From an uncultured cyanobacterium (GTDB lineage: Bacteria > Cyanobacteriota > Cyanobacteriia > Cyanobacteriales > Geitlerinemataceae), in assembly GCA_937899645.1 (NCBI GenBank), contig CALCCD010000008.1:1-39280 (forward strand): 39,280 bases of DNA, written 5' to 3'. The stretch's first letter is position 1. Every line of letters starts with the position of its first letter. Positions 26,480 through 35,636 of this stretch are shown here, one piece after another. A program made the position numbers and the translations under genes. Below the pieces are notes generated by a model that did no database searches, was not told where the DNA came from, and saw nothing but the letters and a program-made list of their open reading frames with translations.

Positions 26480-27454
26480 CTACCGACGATCGCGGATCGC
26501 ACGCGCCAGCCCGACATGCAAAGCGTGGCTGGCCTTGTAGGCAATGTAGTGCGCGCGCGGGATGGCACCTAACAGGCTCAAATCGCCTATTAAGTCTAAG
26601 ATCTTATGACGCACTGGCTCATTTGCAAATCGCAACGGTGGATTGAGCCAACGCTCGCCATCGCAGACCAGGGCGTTGTCGAGGCTGCCGCCGCGAATCA
26701 GCCCCGCCGCCTGGAGCTGCTCGATTTGGCGGTGGAGCCCGAAGGTTCGCGCCGCGCCGATTTGGGCCTCGAAGGCTGCAACGGGCGCGATCGAGTTTGC
26801 CACCGCGAGCGGACCTTTCTCGACGTCGGCCGAACCGGTGGTCGGCTCGGTGGCTAAACCGGTGGGCAAATCGGCGGGCGACCAACTGTGCCACTGTTTG
26901 CCGATCGCCGCATCCTCGAAGTCGATGCCATAACTAAAGCGCCATTCCGGTGAAGGAACCGCCATCACGGACGCCTCGCCGCGCTGCACCGAGGCGGGCG
27001 CTTCGAGTGGCACTGCCGGAGTTTCCCTCAATCCGGGCCCGGAGAGTGTCGCAACCCCCGCCTCGGAAATCGCCGTACACCACTCCCGCGCCGACCCGTC
27101 GAGTAGCGGCACTTCCGCGCCGTCGATTTCGATGATTGCGTCGCTGATATTGGCCGTCGCCAGCGCCGCTAGTAGGTGTTCGACGGTGCGGATGTGGGCG
27201 GTGTTTTGAGGGTGAGAGTGGCCGGGCTCGCCACCGGGGTCGGCCACCAGCTCCGTCGAGAGTTGGGTTTGGCAAACCGCCGCGATCGCTGCCGGAATCA
27301 CCGGGCATCCGGGCAGATCGACGCGCACGAAGCGCCGACCCGTTCCCGCTTCGGCTGGCCGCAGCGTTACCGTCGCGCGATCGCCACCGTGCAGCCCCAC
27401 GCCCGATCGCGTCACGGCGCTCGCAAGCGTTTGGGGCTGAGTCGAAAAAGTCAT
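26480..27454 (-). CDS. lpxC: UDP-3-O-acyl-N-acetylglucosamine deacetylase
   Basis: 324 residues. Zinc-dependent deacetylase, the committed step of lipid A synthesis. Zinc ligands are visible as His93 ([11 protein letters not shown]), His283 and Asp287 ([12 protein letters not shown]); the general acid is His310 ([11 protein letters not shown]). The ends match the family: an N-terminal SGVGLHGG motif and FANEPVRHK near the C-terminus. A hydrophilic stretch at about 185-215 (WSPADLPTG...TTGSADVEK) is longer than in the enterobacterial enzyme. Downstream is fabZ (gap 136 bases), upstream bamA (gap 102 bases with a strong inverted repeat). Confidence 0.95.
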   Translation of the reverse strand: MTFSTQPQTLASAVTRSGVGLHGGDRATVTLRPAEAGTGRRFVRVDLPGCPVIPAAIAAVCQTQLSTELVADPGGEPGHSHPQNTAHIRTVEHLLAALATANISDAIIEIDGAEVPLLDGSAREWCTAISEAGVATLSGPGLRETPAVPLEAPASVQRGEASVMAVPSPEWRFSYGIDFEDAAIGKQWHSWSPADLPTGLATEPTTGSADVEKGPLAVANSIAPVAAFEAQIGAARTFGLHRQIEQLQAAGLIRGGSLDNALVCDGERWLNPPLRFANEPVRHKILDLIGDLSLLGAIPRAHYIAYKASHALHVGLARAIRDRR

Positions 27455-27486
27455 GATGGTTTAGCGCGTAACGATCGCGGCGTTCG

Positions 27487-27532
27487 AGACCTCTGAGATT
27501 TTGGACCCCTCTTTGGGAAACCTCAGAGGTCT
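27487..27532. repeat. Perfect 11-bp inverted repeat between bamA and lpxC
   Basis: AGACCTCTGAG (27487-27497) is the exact reverse complement of CTCAGAGGTCT (27522-27532) around a 24-base spacer. It lacks a following T run, so it is not a typical intrinsic terminator. It could be an RNA processing site, an attenuator setting the bamA to lpxC ratio, or a copy of a short dispersed repeat. Confidence 0.75.
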
Positions 27533-27556
27533 GGTTGTCGAGGCTCGATTCGTGAA

Positions 27557-30265
27557 CTAGAAACGCTGGCCGATGCCGAAGTGAAAGCGGTTGTCGCCGT
27601 CGTCGTTGATGCCGAAGTCCACGCGGATCGGGCCGATCGGCGAGTTGATCCGCAGGCCGACGCCGTAGCCGAAACCGCTACCGGGCTTGTCGCGTACCCC
27701 CGCCGGATTCCCCGGCACGCTGTCGCCCGTTCCCAGATCGGTCGCCGCATCGAGGAAGACCACCCCGCCGAGGAACGACAAAATCGGGAAACGATATTCC
27801 GCTGTCGCCTGGACGAAGGTGCGGCTCGAGCCGACCGCTCCCTCTTCGTAGCCGCGCACGGAGTTGACACCACCGAGGATAAACGCTTCGTAGGGCGGGA
27901 AATCGTCGCCGATAATCGTACCGGCGCGAACGTTAAAGGCCAGCGCCTCGGCTCCTTCGTCGATAAAACCGGTGAAATCTACCGGAATAAAGTAGCTGTA
28001 GCTGGCCTGCAGGCTGTTGTAGAAGATGCCGTCGAAGGGCAGCGCCTGCTCGGTGCTAAAGCTGATGCGCGAGCCGCTGGTGGGGTTGAGGCGATTGTTG
28101 CGACCGTCGTAGCTGAGGCCGAAGCGCACCGTCGCCAGGAAGTCCGAGCCGTCGTCGTTAAAGGCCAAGTTGCGCTGGGAGCCCTCGCGAATCCGTTCGA
28201 GGTCGTTTTCTTCCGCGATGCGGCCTCTGTCGTCGGTGATTACCTGACCGTCCTGATTGAGGAAGATCTCGTCGCCGTCGTCGAAAGCCACGGCGTCGCC
28301 GCGATCGGTCGTAAACACCGCGTCATCATCGAGATCGACTTCGTTGACGCCCTCACGACCCAGCCGATCGACCAGCACCACGTCCCCTTCGTCGCGCTCG
28401 GTCAGCTCGCCGTCGGCATCGCGAATCGAAACCTCTTGAATCCGGAACCCGAGCGACGCCTGCCAGGACGGCTCGGTGTCGAACACGTCACGGGTCAGCG
28501 GACGCGAGAAGGTGATGCCGCCGCCGATGCGGTTGATCCGGGGGCGATCGCCGTTGGGTGCGTCGTTGGAAAAGCCGGGCAGCGGTGCTAGCGGCGATTC
28601 GTCGTTATCGATTAAATCGACCTCTTCTTGGCCGTCGGCGCTGTCGAACACCAGCGAAATCGAGCGACGACTGAACAGGTTGACGTTGTAGCTGGTGCGG
28701 AACGGGTCGCCTGCGATCCAGGGGTCGGTAAAGTTGGCGTCGAAGAACAGGCCGCGCGTTCCGAGCTGCACCTCCGCTCCCAGGCGCTGGGCGTTACCGC
28801 CGAGGTTTTGCTCCTGGTAGCTCAGCGTGCCGAAAAAGCCACTCGAGGAGCTAAAGCCACCGCCCGCCGCGATCGAGCCCGATCGCCCTTCGATAGCATT
28901 AATAATCAAGATGGCCTTGCGCGGGTCGGTTCCCGGCTCCACGGCCAGGTTGACATCCTCGAAAATGCCCAGACCAAAAATCCGCTGGAGGTCGGTTTGA
29001 ACCGTGCTGCTGTTGAAAACGCCACCCGCCTCGGTTTGCATTTCGCGGGTGATGATAAACGGGCGCGTGCGGCCCTCGACCGGTTCGCCGTCTTCATCGA
29101 ACTCTTCGCCGTCTTCATTCAAATAGCGAATGCGGATCGCTTCGATCTCGCCTTCCGCCACGTCGATCGCGATCGTGCCATCGGGCGACACCGGCGGCGG
29201 GGACACCGGCCCCGTCTCGGGAATCGGCGGCGGGTCGATCACCTGTGCCAAGGCGTAGCCGTTGTCGTCGTACCAACGGTTGATCGACTCGATGCCGGTC
29301 TGAAAATCGCGCAGGTTCAGCGTGCGCCCGTACTGCGTGCCGAAGATGCCATCGACAATCTCGTCGGTCAGCACCTGGTTGTTACGCAACTCGATGCCAT
29401 TAAACTGCGGGTTTTGACGAACGACAAAAATTACGCGCACCCCCAGCGGCGTCTCCTCGGCCAGGGGCTCGACGCGACCGAAGAAGCCAGTGGCGTAGAT
29501 GGCATTGATATCGTCCTGAAGCTGAGAGCTCGTGGTGGTGCGCCCGGGCCGCGTGCCGATGGTTTCGTAGACGAGCTGCTCTAGGTCGGGCAACAGCGGG
29601 CCGGTGTCGTCGCGCACGACGACCTCGGACACGAGGACGCGCGGCTCGCTGTCGGCCTGGGCAATTTCGGAAGTTTCGGCAAATCCGGCGGGGGCGTCGG
29701 ACGGAGCCGCACCGGCAGGCGCGCCGATCGCCAGATCGGCAGCGGCCAGATCGGTATCGGCGATGCCGATCGATTCGCTTGGCTCGCCGAACTCGATCGC
29801 GGCGTCAGCCTCCGCTGCCGCGAGTACTGGCTCGTCTCCGGTTTCGCTGGGAAGGGTCACCTCGACGCGATCGTCGGAACTATAGGCGCGGGGTTCGTAA
29901 GCGTCGAGCGCGGCAGCGAGGCGCTCCGCAGCGCGTTCGCTCGCATCTTCCGCCGTGGGGGCGCGGAACGAGAGCGACTCGACATCCGCCGCGCCGGACA
30001 GGTCGAGCTGGGTGTCGGCGAGGCGCTGGGCGTCGGGGCTGACGAAGTTGCCGCCTACAGCGATCGCACCCGGCACCTCGACAGTCGGGAAGTCGAGCAG
30101 AGACGCGGGAGTCTGGCCGACGCTCAGCGTCGTCACCGGCAGTTCGCTCGACGGGTCGGCCTCGAGCGCTTCGAGGGTCTGGCCGATCGCCGAAGGGGCG
30201 ATCGCGAATCCCGACGAAGCTGCCACGAGCGCAACCCAAAGGCGCGACCATTGCACCTTGCTCAC
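27557..30265 (-). CDS. bamA: Outer membrane assembly protein, Omp85/BamA family
   Basis: 902 residues if GTG 30265 is used, the start favoured by AGGAGG seven bases upstream; an in-frame ATG lies at 30364. It inserts beta-barrel proteins into the outer membrane. The N-terminal SKVQWSRLWVALVAASSG is a signal peptide. Residues about 30-215 are an acidic, Ala-rich linker. About three POTRA-like segments follow, the first around VLVSEVVVRDDTG...GFFGRVEPL, the third around FGLGIFEDVNLAVEPG. The C-terminal 16-strand barrel contains the SVRGY motif of loop 6 and ends in Phe (FGIGQRF), the expected barrel signal. An Asp/Glu-rich loop of about 60 residues (about 688-745) is inserted in the barrel. Gene order bamA-lpxC-fabZ-lpxA-lpxB matches other cyanobacteria. 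Confidence 0.94.
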   Translation of the reverse strand: MSKVQWSRLWVALVAASSGFAIAPSAIGQTLEALEADPSSELPVTTLSVGQTPASLLDFPTVEVPGAIAVGGNFVSPDAQRLADTQLDLSGAADVESLSFRAPTAEDASERAAERLAAALDAYEPRAYSSDDRVEVTLPSETGDEPVLAAAEADAAIEFGEPSESIGIADTDLAAADLAIGAPAGAAPSDAPAGFAETSEIAQADSEPRVLVSEVVVRDDTGPLLPDLEQLVYETIGTRPGRTTTSSQLQDDINAIYATGFFGRVEPLAEETPLGVRVIFVVRQNPQFNGIELRNNQVLTDEIVDGIFGTQYGRTLNLRDFQTGIESINRWYDDNGYALAQVIDPPPIPETGPVSPPPVSPDGTIAIDVAEGEIEAIRIRYLNEDGEEFDEDGEPVEGRTRPFIITREMQTEAGGVFNSSTVQTDLQRIFGLGIFEDVNLAVEPGTDPRKAILIINAIEGRSGSIAAGGGFSSSSGFFGTLSYQEQNLGGNAQRLGAEVQLGTRGLFFDANFTDPWIAGDPFRTSYNVNLFSRRSISLVFDSADGQEEVDLIDNDESPLAPLPGFSNDAPNGDRPRINRIGGGITFSRPLTRDVFDTEPSWQASLGFRIQEVSIRDADGELTERDEGDVVLVDRLGREGVNEVDLDDDAVFTTDRGDAVAFDDGDEIFLNQDGQVITDDRGRIAEENDLERIREGSQRNLAFNDDGSDFLATVRFGLSYDGRNNRLNPTSGSRISFSTEQALPFDGIFYNSLQASYSYFIPVDFTGFIDEGAEALAFNVRAGTIIGDDFPPYEAFILGGVNSVRGYEEGAVGSSRTFVQATAEYRFPILSFLGGVVFLDAATDLGTGDSVPGNPAGVRDKPGSGFGYGVGLRINSPIGPIRVDFGINDDGDNRFHFGIGQRF

Positions 30266-30272
30266 TGTTTTT

Positions 30273-30278
30273 CCTCCT
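30273..30278 (-). promoter_or_regulatory. Shine-Dalgarno deciding the bamA start
   Basis: On the minus strand AGGAGG (complement of CCTCCT) is followed after seven bases by GTG at 30265, and the encoded peptide is a typical signal sequence. The upstream ATG at 30364 has no such site and would add 33 residues before the signal peptide. Confidence 0.8.
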
Positions 30279-30822
30279 AGCTTCTCGCCCGCAATCGGGG
30301 CGTGCAATGTCAAATTGGCCCGCCGACCTCGGAAGCCCGCAAACCGCCCGATTGCTAGAGACATCTAAGAGACCTCTAGATGAAATCGAGTAGCCGCGTC
30401 CCACCAGTGACGGCAATGCTAGGGGGATTGTATCGGATGATGGCAACTCCAGCCCCGATCGGCCCAGTCTCGGGCAAACCCCGCTGGGAACGGGCCTTTA
30501 GCGCCGCGCGAATCGGGCGCGCTTCAGACTTGCTTATCTGTGTCATGAAAACTTAATTTGCTTTGTCTGCAACAGCGGGGCGTGTAAGTATTGGTTTTTT
30601 ACGATACTAAGAGATAATGAATTGCTAATAGGCAATGCCAAAAACGGTCGATTCTCACCCGCCACTGGCCCGACAGCACTCGCGGTGAGTCGGCCCATCT
30701 GCCCGGAGGGCAACGTTTCGAGCGGCTCGATCTATAACGCGCAGCCCCGCCGAAGCTCGTGAATTTCACGTGAATCTCGCGCGCATCTCACCCACTCCTG
30801 CGTCTTCAGGTCGGTAAACACT
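30279..30822. other. Divergent regulatory region between bamA and ndhF3
   Basis: About 540 bases without a clear gene. The bamA side has the palindrome CATCTA/TAGATG (30362-30367 and 30377-30382). The centre (about 30540-30645) is AT-rich, in contrast to the GC-rich flanks, and holds promoter-like boxes for ndhF3. From 30646 the leader returns to high GC, with no hairpin I would call a riboswitch. The transcribed leader of ndhF3 would be about 195 bases. Confidence 0.5.
30591..30636 (+). promoter_or_regulatory. Candidate ndhF3 promoter with overlapping operator
   Basis: TTGGTT (30591-30596) and GATAAT (30613-30618), 16 bases apart, form a plausible sigma-70 promoter. An inverted repeat ATTGC-N6-GCAAT (30621-30636) overlaps the predicted start of transcription and contains a T-N11-A arrangement, the shape bound by LysR-type regulators. 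In other cyanobacteria this operon is repressed by NdhR (CcmR). Binding here is an inference. Confidence 0.45.
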
Positions 30823-32670
30823 ATGATTCAGACTCTAAGCCAGAACATCTGGCTGATTCCTTGCTACGCGCTGCTCGGCGCGCTGCTGGCACTGCCCTGG
30901 TCGCCCGGAATCACGCGCCAAACCGGGCCGCGTCCGGCAGGCTACGTCAACGTGCTGATGACGGCAGTCACGCTCGTTCACAGCCTGCTGGCCCTGCTCG
31001 AAATCTGGGGGCAGCCCGCCCGCAATGCTTCGTTTCTGTGGCTCGATACTCCGGGTCTGCAAATCTCCCTCGACTTGGAAGTTTCGACGATCGCCCTAGG
31101 GGCCTGCGTCACGATTGCGGCGCTAAACCTGCTGGCTCAGATCTACGCGATCGCCTATCTGGAAATGGACTGGGGCTGGGCGCGCTTCTTCTCGCTGATG
31201 GGGCTGTTCGAGGCCGGGATGTGTTTCCTGGCGCTGTGTAACTCCCTGTTCTTCAGCTACGTCATCCTCGAAATCCTCACCTTGGGGACGTACCTAATCG
31301 TCGGCTTTTGGTTCAACCAGTCGCTGGTGGTCACGGGCGCGCGCGACGCCTTTCTAACCAAGCGCGTCGGCGATCTGATTCTGCTGATGGGCGTAGTGGC
31401 GCTGTTGCCGATCGCCGGAACCTGGAACTTTACCGACCTGGCGCTCTGGGCCTCGACAGTCGAACTCGACCCCACTACGGCTACCCTGCTGGCGGCGGCA
31501 CTGCTGGCGGGCCCGATCGCCAAATGCGCCCAATTTCCGCTGCACCTCTGGCTCGACGAAGCAATGGAGGGGCCCTATCCCGCGACGATCCTGCGCAACA
31601 CTCTCGTCGTCTCTACAGGAGCCTGGTTGCTGGTCGAGATCGCGCCGGTGATTGCCCTCTCGCCGCTGGTGCTGAAGGCCACGATCGTCACCGGAGCCGC
31701 CACCGCGATCGGCGCGAGTACGATCTCGATCGCCCAGGTGGACGTCAAGCGCGTGCTGTCCTATCTGGCCAGCGCCTATCTGGGTCTGGTCTTCGTGGCC
31801 GTCGGTGTCGGCGCGACCCAAACGGCGCTCGTGATGCTGCTCGTCTTCGTGATGTCGATGGCGCTGCTGGTGATGGCCACCGGCGGCATCGTCCTCAATA
31901 ACATCAGCCAAGACCTAACCCAGCTCGGTGGCCTTTGGGCTCGCCGCCCGATTTCCGGGATGTGCGTCGCGATCGGCGCGCTGTCGCTGGTAGCACTTCC
32001 GCCACTGGGGGGCTTCTGGGTCATGGTGGAGCTGGCCGATCGCCTCTGGCAAACTCAGCCGGTCTTGCTCGGCGTCGTGCTGGTTACGAACGCCGCGATC
32101 GGCCTCAGTGTCATGCGGATGTTCGGCTTGATGTTCGGCGGCACGGTTTCCGAGTGGACGCGCCGATCGGCCGAAGGTCTCTGGCTGCTGGTGTTGCCGA
32201 CGACGATCCTGGCGGGGCTGACGCTTCACCTTCCGATGTTTCTGGGCGCGTGGGGTCTGCTGCCCGACCTGTCGGCGCTCTCGTCCGGCGTGACAGCGGT
32301 GGTCTTTTGGTCGAGCGCGATCGGGCTCGGCGTTGGTGGGCTGCTCTACCTGAGTCCGACGGCATCGCAGCCGGTGGAAATCTTGCCGACCCCGGTTCGC
32401 AACTTCTTCGCTAAGGACTTCTACACGCCGCAGATCTACCGGTCGTCCGTGGTGCTGTTGGTCGATCGCTTCTCGAAATTTGTCGATTGGCTCGATCGCT
32501 ATATCGTCGATGGCGCGGTAACGCTGGTGGGCGTGGCGACAGTGTTCGGCGGCGAGAGCCTCAAATACAACACCTCCGGTCGCTCTCAGTTTTACGTCTT
32601 TTCGATTGTCGCCAGTATCGCCGTCTTGATGCTGGCGATCGCCTTGCCCCTCCTGAGACTGGCGGGCTAG
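30823..32670 (+). CDS. ndhF3: NDH-1MS antiporter-like subunit NdhF3
   Basis: 615 residues with roughly 15 predicted membrane helices. Proton-pumping, NuoL/MrpA-type subunit of the NDH-1 complex that powers inducible high-affinity CO2 uptake in the thylakoid membrane. The antiporter core is seen in KRVGDLILLMGVVALLPIAG (about 180-200), PIAKCAQFPLHLWLDEAMEGP (about 228-248), and TTLVS-like helices with KRVLSYLASAYLGLVF (about 308-323). The last helix ends at the C-terminus (IAVLMLAIALPLL). It is the first gene of ndhF3-ndhD3-cupA-cupS with a 52-base gap to ndhD3. NdhF4 of the constitutive complex is similar; the adjacent cupS favours the inducible F3 form. Confidence 0.9.
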   Translation: MIQTLSQNIWLIPCYALLGALLALPWSPGITRQTGPRPAGYVNVLMTAVTLVHSLLALLEIWGQPARNASFLWLDTPGLQISLDLEVSTIALGACVTIAALNLLAQIYAIAYLEMDWGWARFFSLMGLFEAGMCFLALCNSLFFSYVILEILTLGTYLIVGFWFNQSLVVTGARDAFLTKRVGDLILLMGVVALLPIAGTWNFTDLALWASTVELDPTTATLLAAALLAGPIAKCAQFPLHLWLDEAMEGPYPATILRNTLVVSTGAWLLVEIAPVIALSPLVLKATIVTGAATAIGASTISIAQVDVKRVLSYLASAYLGLVFVAVGVGATQTALVMLLVFVMSMALLVMATGGIVLNNISQDLTQLGGLWARRPISGMCVAIGALSLVALPPLGGFWVMVELADRLWQTQPVLLGVVLVTNAAIGLSVMRMFGLMFGGTVSEWTRRSAEGLWLLVLPTTILAGLTLHLPMFLGAWGLLPDLSALSSGVTAVVFWSSAIGLGVGGLLYLSPTASQPVEILPTPVRNFFAKDFYTPQIYRSSVVLLVDRFSKFVDWLDRYIVDGAVTLVGVATVFGGESLKYNTSGRSQFYVFSIVASIAVLMLAIALPLLRLAG

Positions 32671-32722
32671 CGAGAAAACCTCTCGCCGCTCCGCGATTTT
32701 CTAGACCTTCAGATCGTCCATT

Positions 32723-34246
32723 ATGCTAAGCCTTCTCCTCGCCATTCCCGTCCTCGGCGCGATCGCCGTCAGCCTCCTGCCCAGGCGCGATCTCGCCAAG
32801 CCGATCGCCCTTACCAGCGCCGCGATCGGCTTCGTTTTCTCGCTATTTCTCCTGACCCAGTTCGACCTAACTCAGGCGGGCGTGCAGTTCGCCGAGTCCG
32901 TGGCTTGGGTCGAGCCGATCGGCCTCAACTACAGCCTCGGTGTCGATGGCCTCTCCTTGCCGCTGGTGGCGCTCAATACGCTGCTAACCCTGGTGGCGAT
33001 CTACAGCAGCCGCGACGACCTCGATCGGCCGCAGCTCTACTACGCCCTGCTGCTGTTCGCCAGCGCCGGGGTCGGCGGTGCGTTCCTGGCGCAAAACCTG
33101 CTGCTGTTCGTGATTTTCTTCGAGGTGGAGCTGGTTCCCATCTATCTGCTGATCGCCATCTGGGGCGGCAGTCGTCGGGGCTACGCCGCCACCAAGTTTC
33201 TGCTCTACACAGCGCTGTCCGGGATCTTAATCCTCGCATCGTTCCTCGGCGTAGCGTGGCTGAGCGGTGACTTCACCAGCTTCGACTACGACGCCATCTC
33301 CGCCGACGGCCTGTCTCAGAAAACTCAGCTCTGGCTGCTGACGACGCTGGTCATCGGTCTCGGTATCAAGATTCCCCTCGTGCCGCTGCACACCTGGTCG
33401 CCCGACGCCTACGTCGAGTCCTCGCCACCGGTCGCGATCCTGCTCGGCGGCGTCCTCGCAAAAATGGGTAGCTACGGCCTGCTGCGCTTTGGCCTCGATC
33501 TGTTTCCCGACACCTGGCATCTCGTCGCGCCCGGACTGGCCATTATCGGCGCGTTTAGCGTGATGTATGGCTCCCTGGCCGCGATCGCCCAGAAAGACAT
33601 CAAGCGCATGGTGGCCTATAGCTCGATCGGGCATATGGGCTATATCCTCGTGGCGATCGCCGCCGGAACCGAACTGAGCATCCTCGGCGGCGTCGCCCAG
33701 ATGGTTGCCCACGGCCTGATTTTGGCACTGCTGTTCAACCTCGTCGGCCTCGTCGAAACCAAAGCCGGAACCCGCGACCTCGACGCCCTCAACGGTCTGC
33801 TCAACCCCGTGCGCGGCCTACCCCTGGTCAGCAGCCTGCTGATCGCTGCCGGGATGGCCAGCGCCGGAATCCCCGGCATGGTCGGTTTCGCCGCCGAGTT
33901 CATCGTCTTCCAGGGCAGCTTCCCGGTGTTCCCGATTCCGACACTGCTCTGCATTCTGTCCTCGGGGCTGACGGCGGTGTACTTCGTGATTCTGCTGAAC
34001 CGCACCTGCTTCGGCAAACTGAACAACAAGCTCGCCTACTACGATCGCGTCACCTGGCCGGAGCGCGTCCCGGCGCTCGTCCTCACCGCGATCGTGTTGA
34101 TCTTGGGCGTGCAGCCGAACTGGCTCGTGGACTGGATGGAGCCCACCAGCGCCCAGCTCGCCGCCAGCCTGCCGAGCGCACCCGTCGCGATCGCACCCGC
34201 CACCGAAGCCCCCGAGCTGGCAACCCTGCGCAGCCCGCAGCTCTAG
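32723..34246 (+). CDS. ndhD3: NDH-1MS antiporter-like subunit NdhD3
   Basis: 507 residues, NuoM-like, about 14 helices. Second antiporter-like subunit of the CO2-uptake NDH-1 complex. Family marks are the glutamate in FVIFFEVELVPIYLLIAIWGG (about 128-150), the lysine/proline helix GLGIKIPLVPLHTWSPDAYVE (about 212-232), and KRMVAYSSIGHMGYILVA (about 293-310). The last 40 residues are Ala/Pro-rich. Its last codons and stop are part of a 13-base tandem repeat. The gene is in the same operon as ndhF3 and cupA. Confidence 0.92.
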   Translation: MLSLLLAIPVLGAIAVSLLPRRDLAKPIALTSAAIGFVFSLFLLTQFDLTQAGVQFAESVAWVEPIGLNYSLGVDGLSLPLVALNTLLTLVAIYSSRDDLDRPQLYYALLLFASAGVGGAFLAQNLLLFVIFFEVELVPIYLLIAIWGGSRRGYAATKFLLYTALSGILILASFLGVAWLSGDFTSFDYDAISADGLSQKTQLWLLTTLVIGLGIKIPLVPLHTWSPDAYVESSPPVAILLGGVLAKMGSYGLLRFGLDLFPDTWHLVAPGLAIIGAFSVMYGSLAAIAQKDIKRMVAYSSIGHMGYILVAIAAGTELSILGGVAQMVAHGLILALLFNLVGLVETKAGTRDLDALNGLLNPVRGLPLVSSLLIAAGMASAGIPGMVGFAAEFIVFQGSFPVFPIPTLLCILSSGLTAVYFVILLNRTCFGKLNNKLAYYDRVTWPERVPALVLTAIVLILGVQPNWLVDWMEPTSAQLAASLPSAPVAIAPATEAPELATLRSPQL

Positions 34247-34275
34247 ATTGCAGCTCTAGGTTGCAGCTCTAGACT
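34237..34275 (+). repeat. Three tandem 13-base units spanning the ndhD3 stop
   Basis: Units 34237-34249, 34250-34262 and 34263-34275 share GCAGCTCTAG followed by three variable bases. The first unit encodes the last residues and stop codon of ndhD3 (TAG 34244-34246); the other two repeat the stop in the spacer before cupA. It looks like a local slippage duplication. Confidence 0.85.
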
Positions 34276-34327
34276 TGAAGAGAAAGCTCGCACGCTTAAG
34301 AAATCACTAAAGAAAGCCCTGAAAACC

Positions 34328-35617
34328 GTGGTTCAAGCCGTTAATCGCCCCGCCATCCCCGAATCTCAACACCCCTACGCCGACATCATCCACCGTCTCG
34401 AAGCGGGCGGCTCGATGCTGCCGGACACGCCGGAAAACCTGATGCAAATCATCGGCATCTACAAGGCGTACGCCGTGCCGATGGACTTCTACTGGCGCGA
34501 CCTGCTCTACATCGCCGAGAAAGTCTTCCTCAATCCCGTCCCGGCGTTTAAGTATTTCATCTCGAAGGAATACCTCGATCGCCCCAACAGCTACGCCGGA
34601 GACAGCGCCGATCTGCGAATCTGGCGCGGCGAAGCGGACGCCCACCCGGAACTGCGCGAGTTCATGGCGCGCGGCGAAACCGGCAAACTGCCGAAGCTGG
34701 CGCACCACCTCTGGCACGATCGCGTCAATATGGAATTCGCCGAAGCCTGCATGCGGGCGATGCTCTGGCATCAGGGTATGGGCGGTCGCTTCTACGACTA
34801 CCTCGAAAGCGACGAGTACGTCGCCAACGCCGATCGGGCGATTAAAGCCTACTTCAAAGGCAACCCGGCCATGCTCGGGCTCTACAAACTCTTCCCGACG
34901 ATGTTCCTGGAGAAAGTCCGCGAGCTGTCCTACTACGCCAACCTCGGCCTGTTTTGGGAAGTGATGGCTCCGGTGTTCTTCGAGATGTCCGACCTCTACG
35001 ACGAGGGCAAGATGACCACCGTCCCCGAGGCGATGGACTTCCTCGTCAACGGCATTTTCGCCGTCGCCGGTCGCCCGATTTACCACCACCTCTACATCGG
35101 CGACGAGTGCATCGAAATCATCCCCAAATCGGCGGGCTTCACCTGGCTTTACGAAGCGGCGCTGCCCTACGTCGAGGCCGTGTTCTACCGCACCGCGCCG
35201 TTCCGGGGCACGAAATCCTACAACGCCCAGGCCGGTCAGGTTCCCGAGCAGCAAAAAGACTTCCACTACGGCATCCTCTACGCCGACGTCTTCCCGGTCG
35301 GTACGGCGGGCATCCCGCCCACACTGCTGATGCAGGACATGCTGCACTTCCTGCCGGACTACCTGCGCGAGTACTACGACGAGCACTGCCGAGGCGACGA
35401 CGACATCTTGATCCAGCTCGGGATTACGTTCCAGCGATCGATGTACAACGTCACGTCAGCGGTGATCCAAGCGCTGCGGGGCGCGCTGCTCTACCCGCTC
35501 GACGACCCCAACCCGCGCCACCGCCAAGCCAACCGCCAGTTCTTCGAGTCGCAGATGGATCGCTTCCTGCGTCCGGAAGCCCGCCTCAGGGACATCCAGC
35601 GCCGCGACTACCGCTAG
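34328..35617 (+). CDS. cupA: CO2 hydration protein CupA (ChpY)
   Basis: 429 residues starting at GTG 34328. Soluble subunit unique to cyanobacterial NDH-1MS that converts CO2 to bicarbonate at the end of the NdhF3/NdhD3 arm, using redox-driven proton removal. The whole chain matches the CO2 hydration protein family by its characteristic segments: YADIIHRLEAGGSMLPDTPE (about 19-38), GIYKAYAVPMDFYWRDLLYIAE (about 48-69), and GIPPTLLMQDMLHFLPDYLREYYDEHC near 325-352. Conserved His, Cys and Arg residues occur in these regions, among them candidates for the zinc site, but I cannot assign ligands from the sequence. CupB is the paralogue of the constitutive complex; the cupS neighbour favours CupA. 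It lies 81 bases after ndhD3. Confidence 0.92.
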   Translation: MVQAVNRPAIPESQHPYADIIHRLEAGGSMLPDTPENLMQIIGIYKAYAVPMDFYWRDLLYIAEKVFLNPVPAFKYFISKEYLDRPNSYAGDSADLRIWRGEADAHPELREFMARGETGKLPKLAHHLWHDRVNMEFAEACMRAMLWHQGMGGRFYDYLESDEYVANADRAIKAYFKGNPAMLGLYKLFPTMFLEKVRELSYYANLGLFWEVMAPVFFEMSDLYDEGKMTTVPEAMDFLVNGIFAVAGRPIYHHLYIGDECIEIIPKSAGFTWLYEAALPYVEAVFYRTAPFRGTKSYNAQAGQVPEQQKDFHYGILYADVFPVGTAGIPPTLLMQDMLHFLPDYLREYYDEHCRGDDDILIQLGITFQRSMYNVTSAVIQALRGALLYPLDDPNPRHRQANRQFFESQMDRFLRPEARLRDIQRRDYR

Positions 35618-35636
35618 CTGCCGGTATTTCGGCCTT

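Noticed and set aside
27581-29584. Two long plus-strand frames (27581-28591 and 28628-29584)
   Set aside because: They are antisense to bamA and read as Ala/Val/Asp-rich shadow proteins without family features. The minus frame shows a signal peptide, POTRA-like segments and a barrel.
34237-34275. CRISPR-like array
   Set aside because: Only three 13-base units without spacers, a simple tandem repeat. No CRISPR repeat-spacer pattern was found anywhere in the window.
34307-35386. 359-codon minus-strand frame
   Set aside because: Antisense to cupA, with no recognisable domain. The plus frame matches the CO2 hydration protein family throughout.
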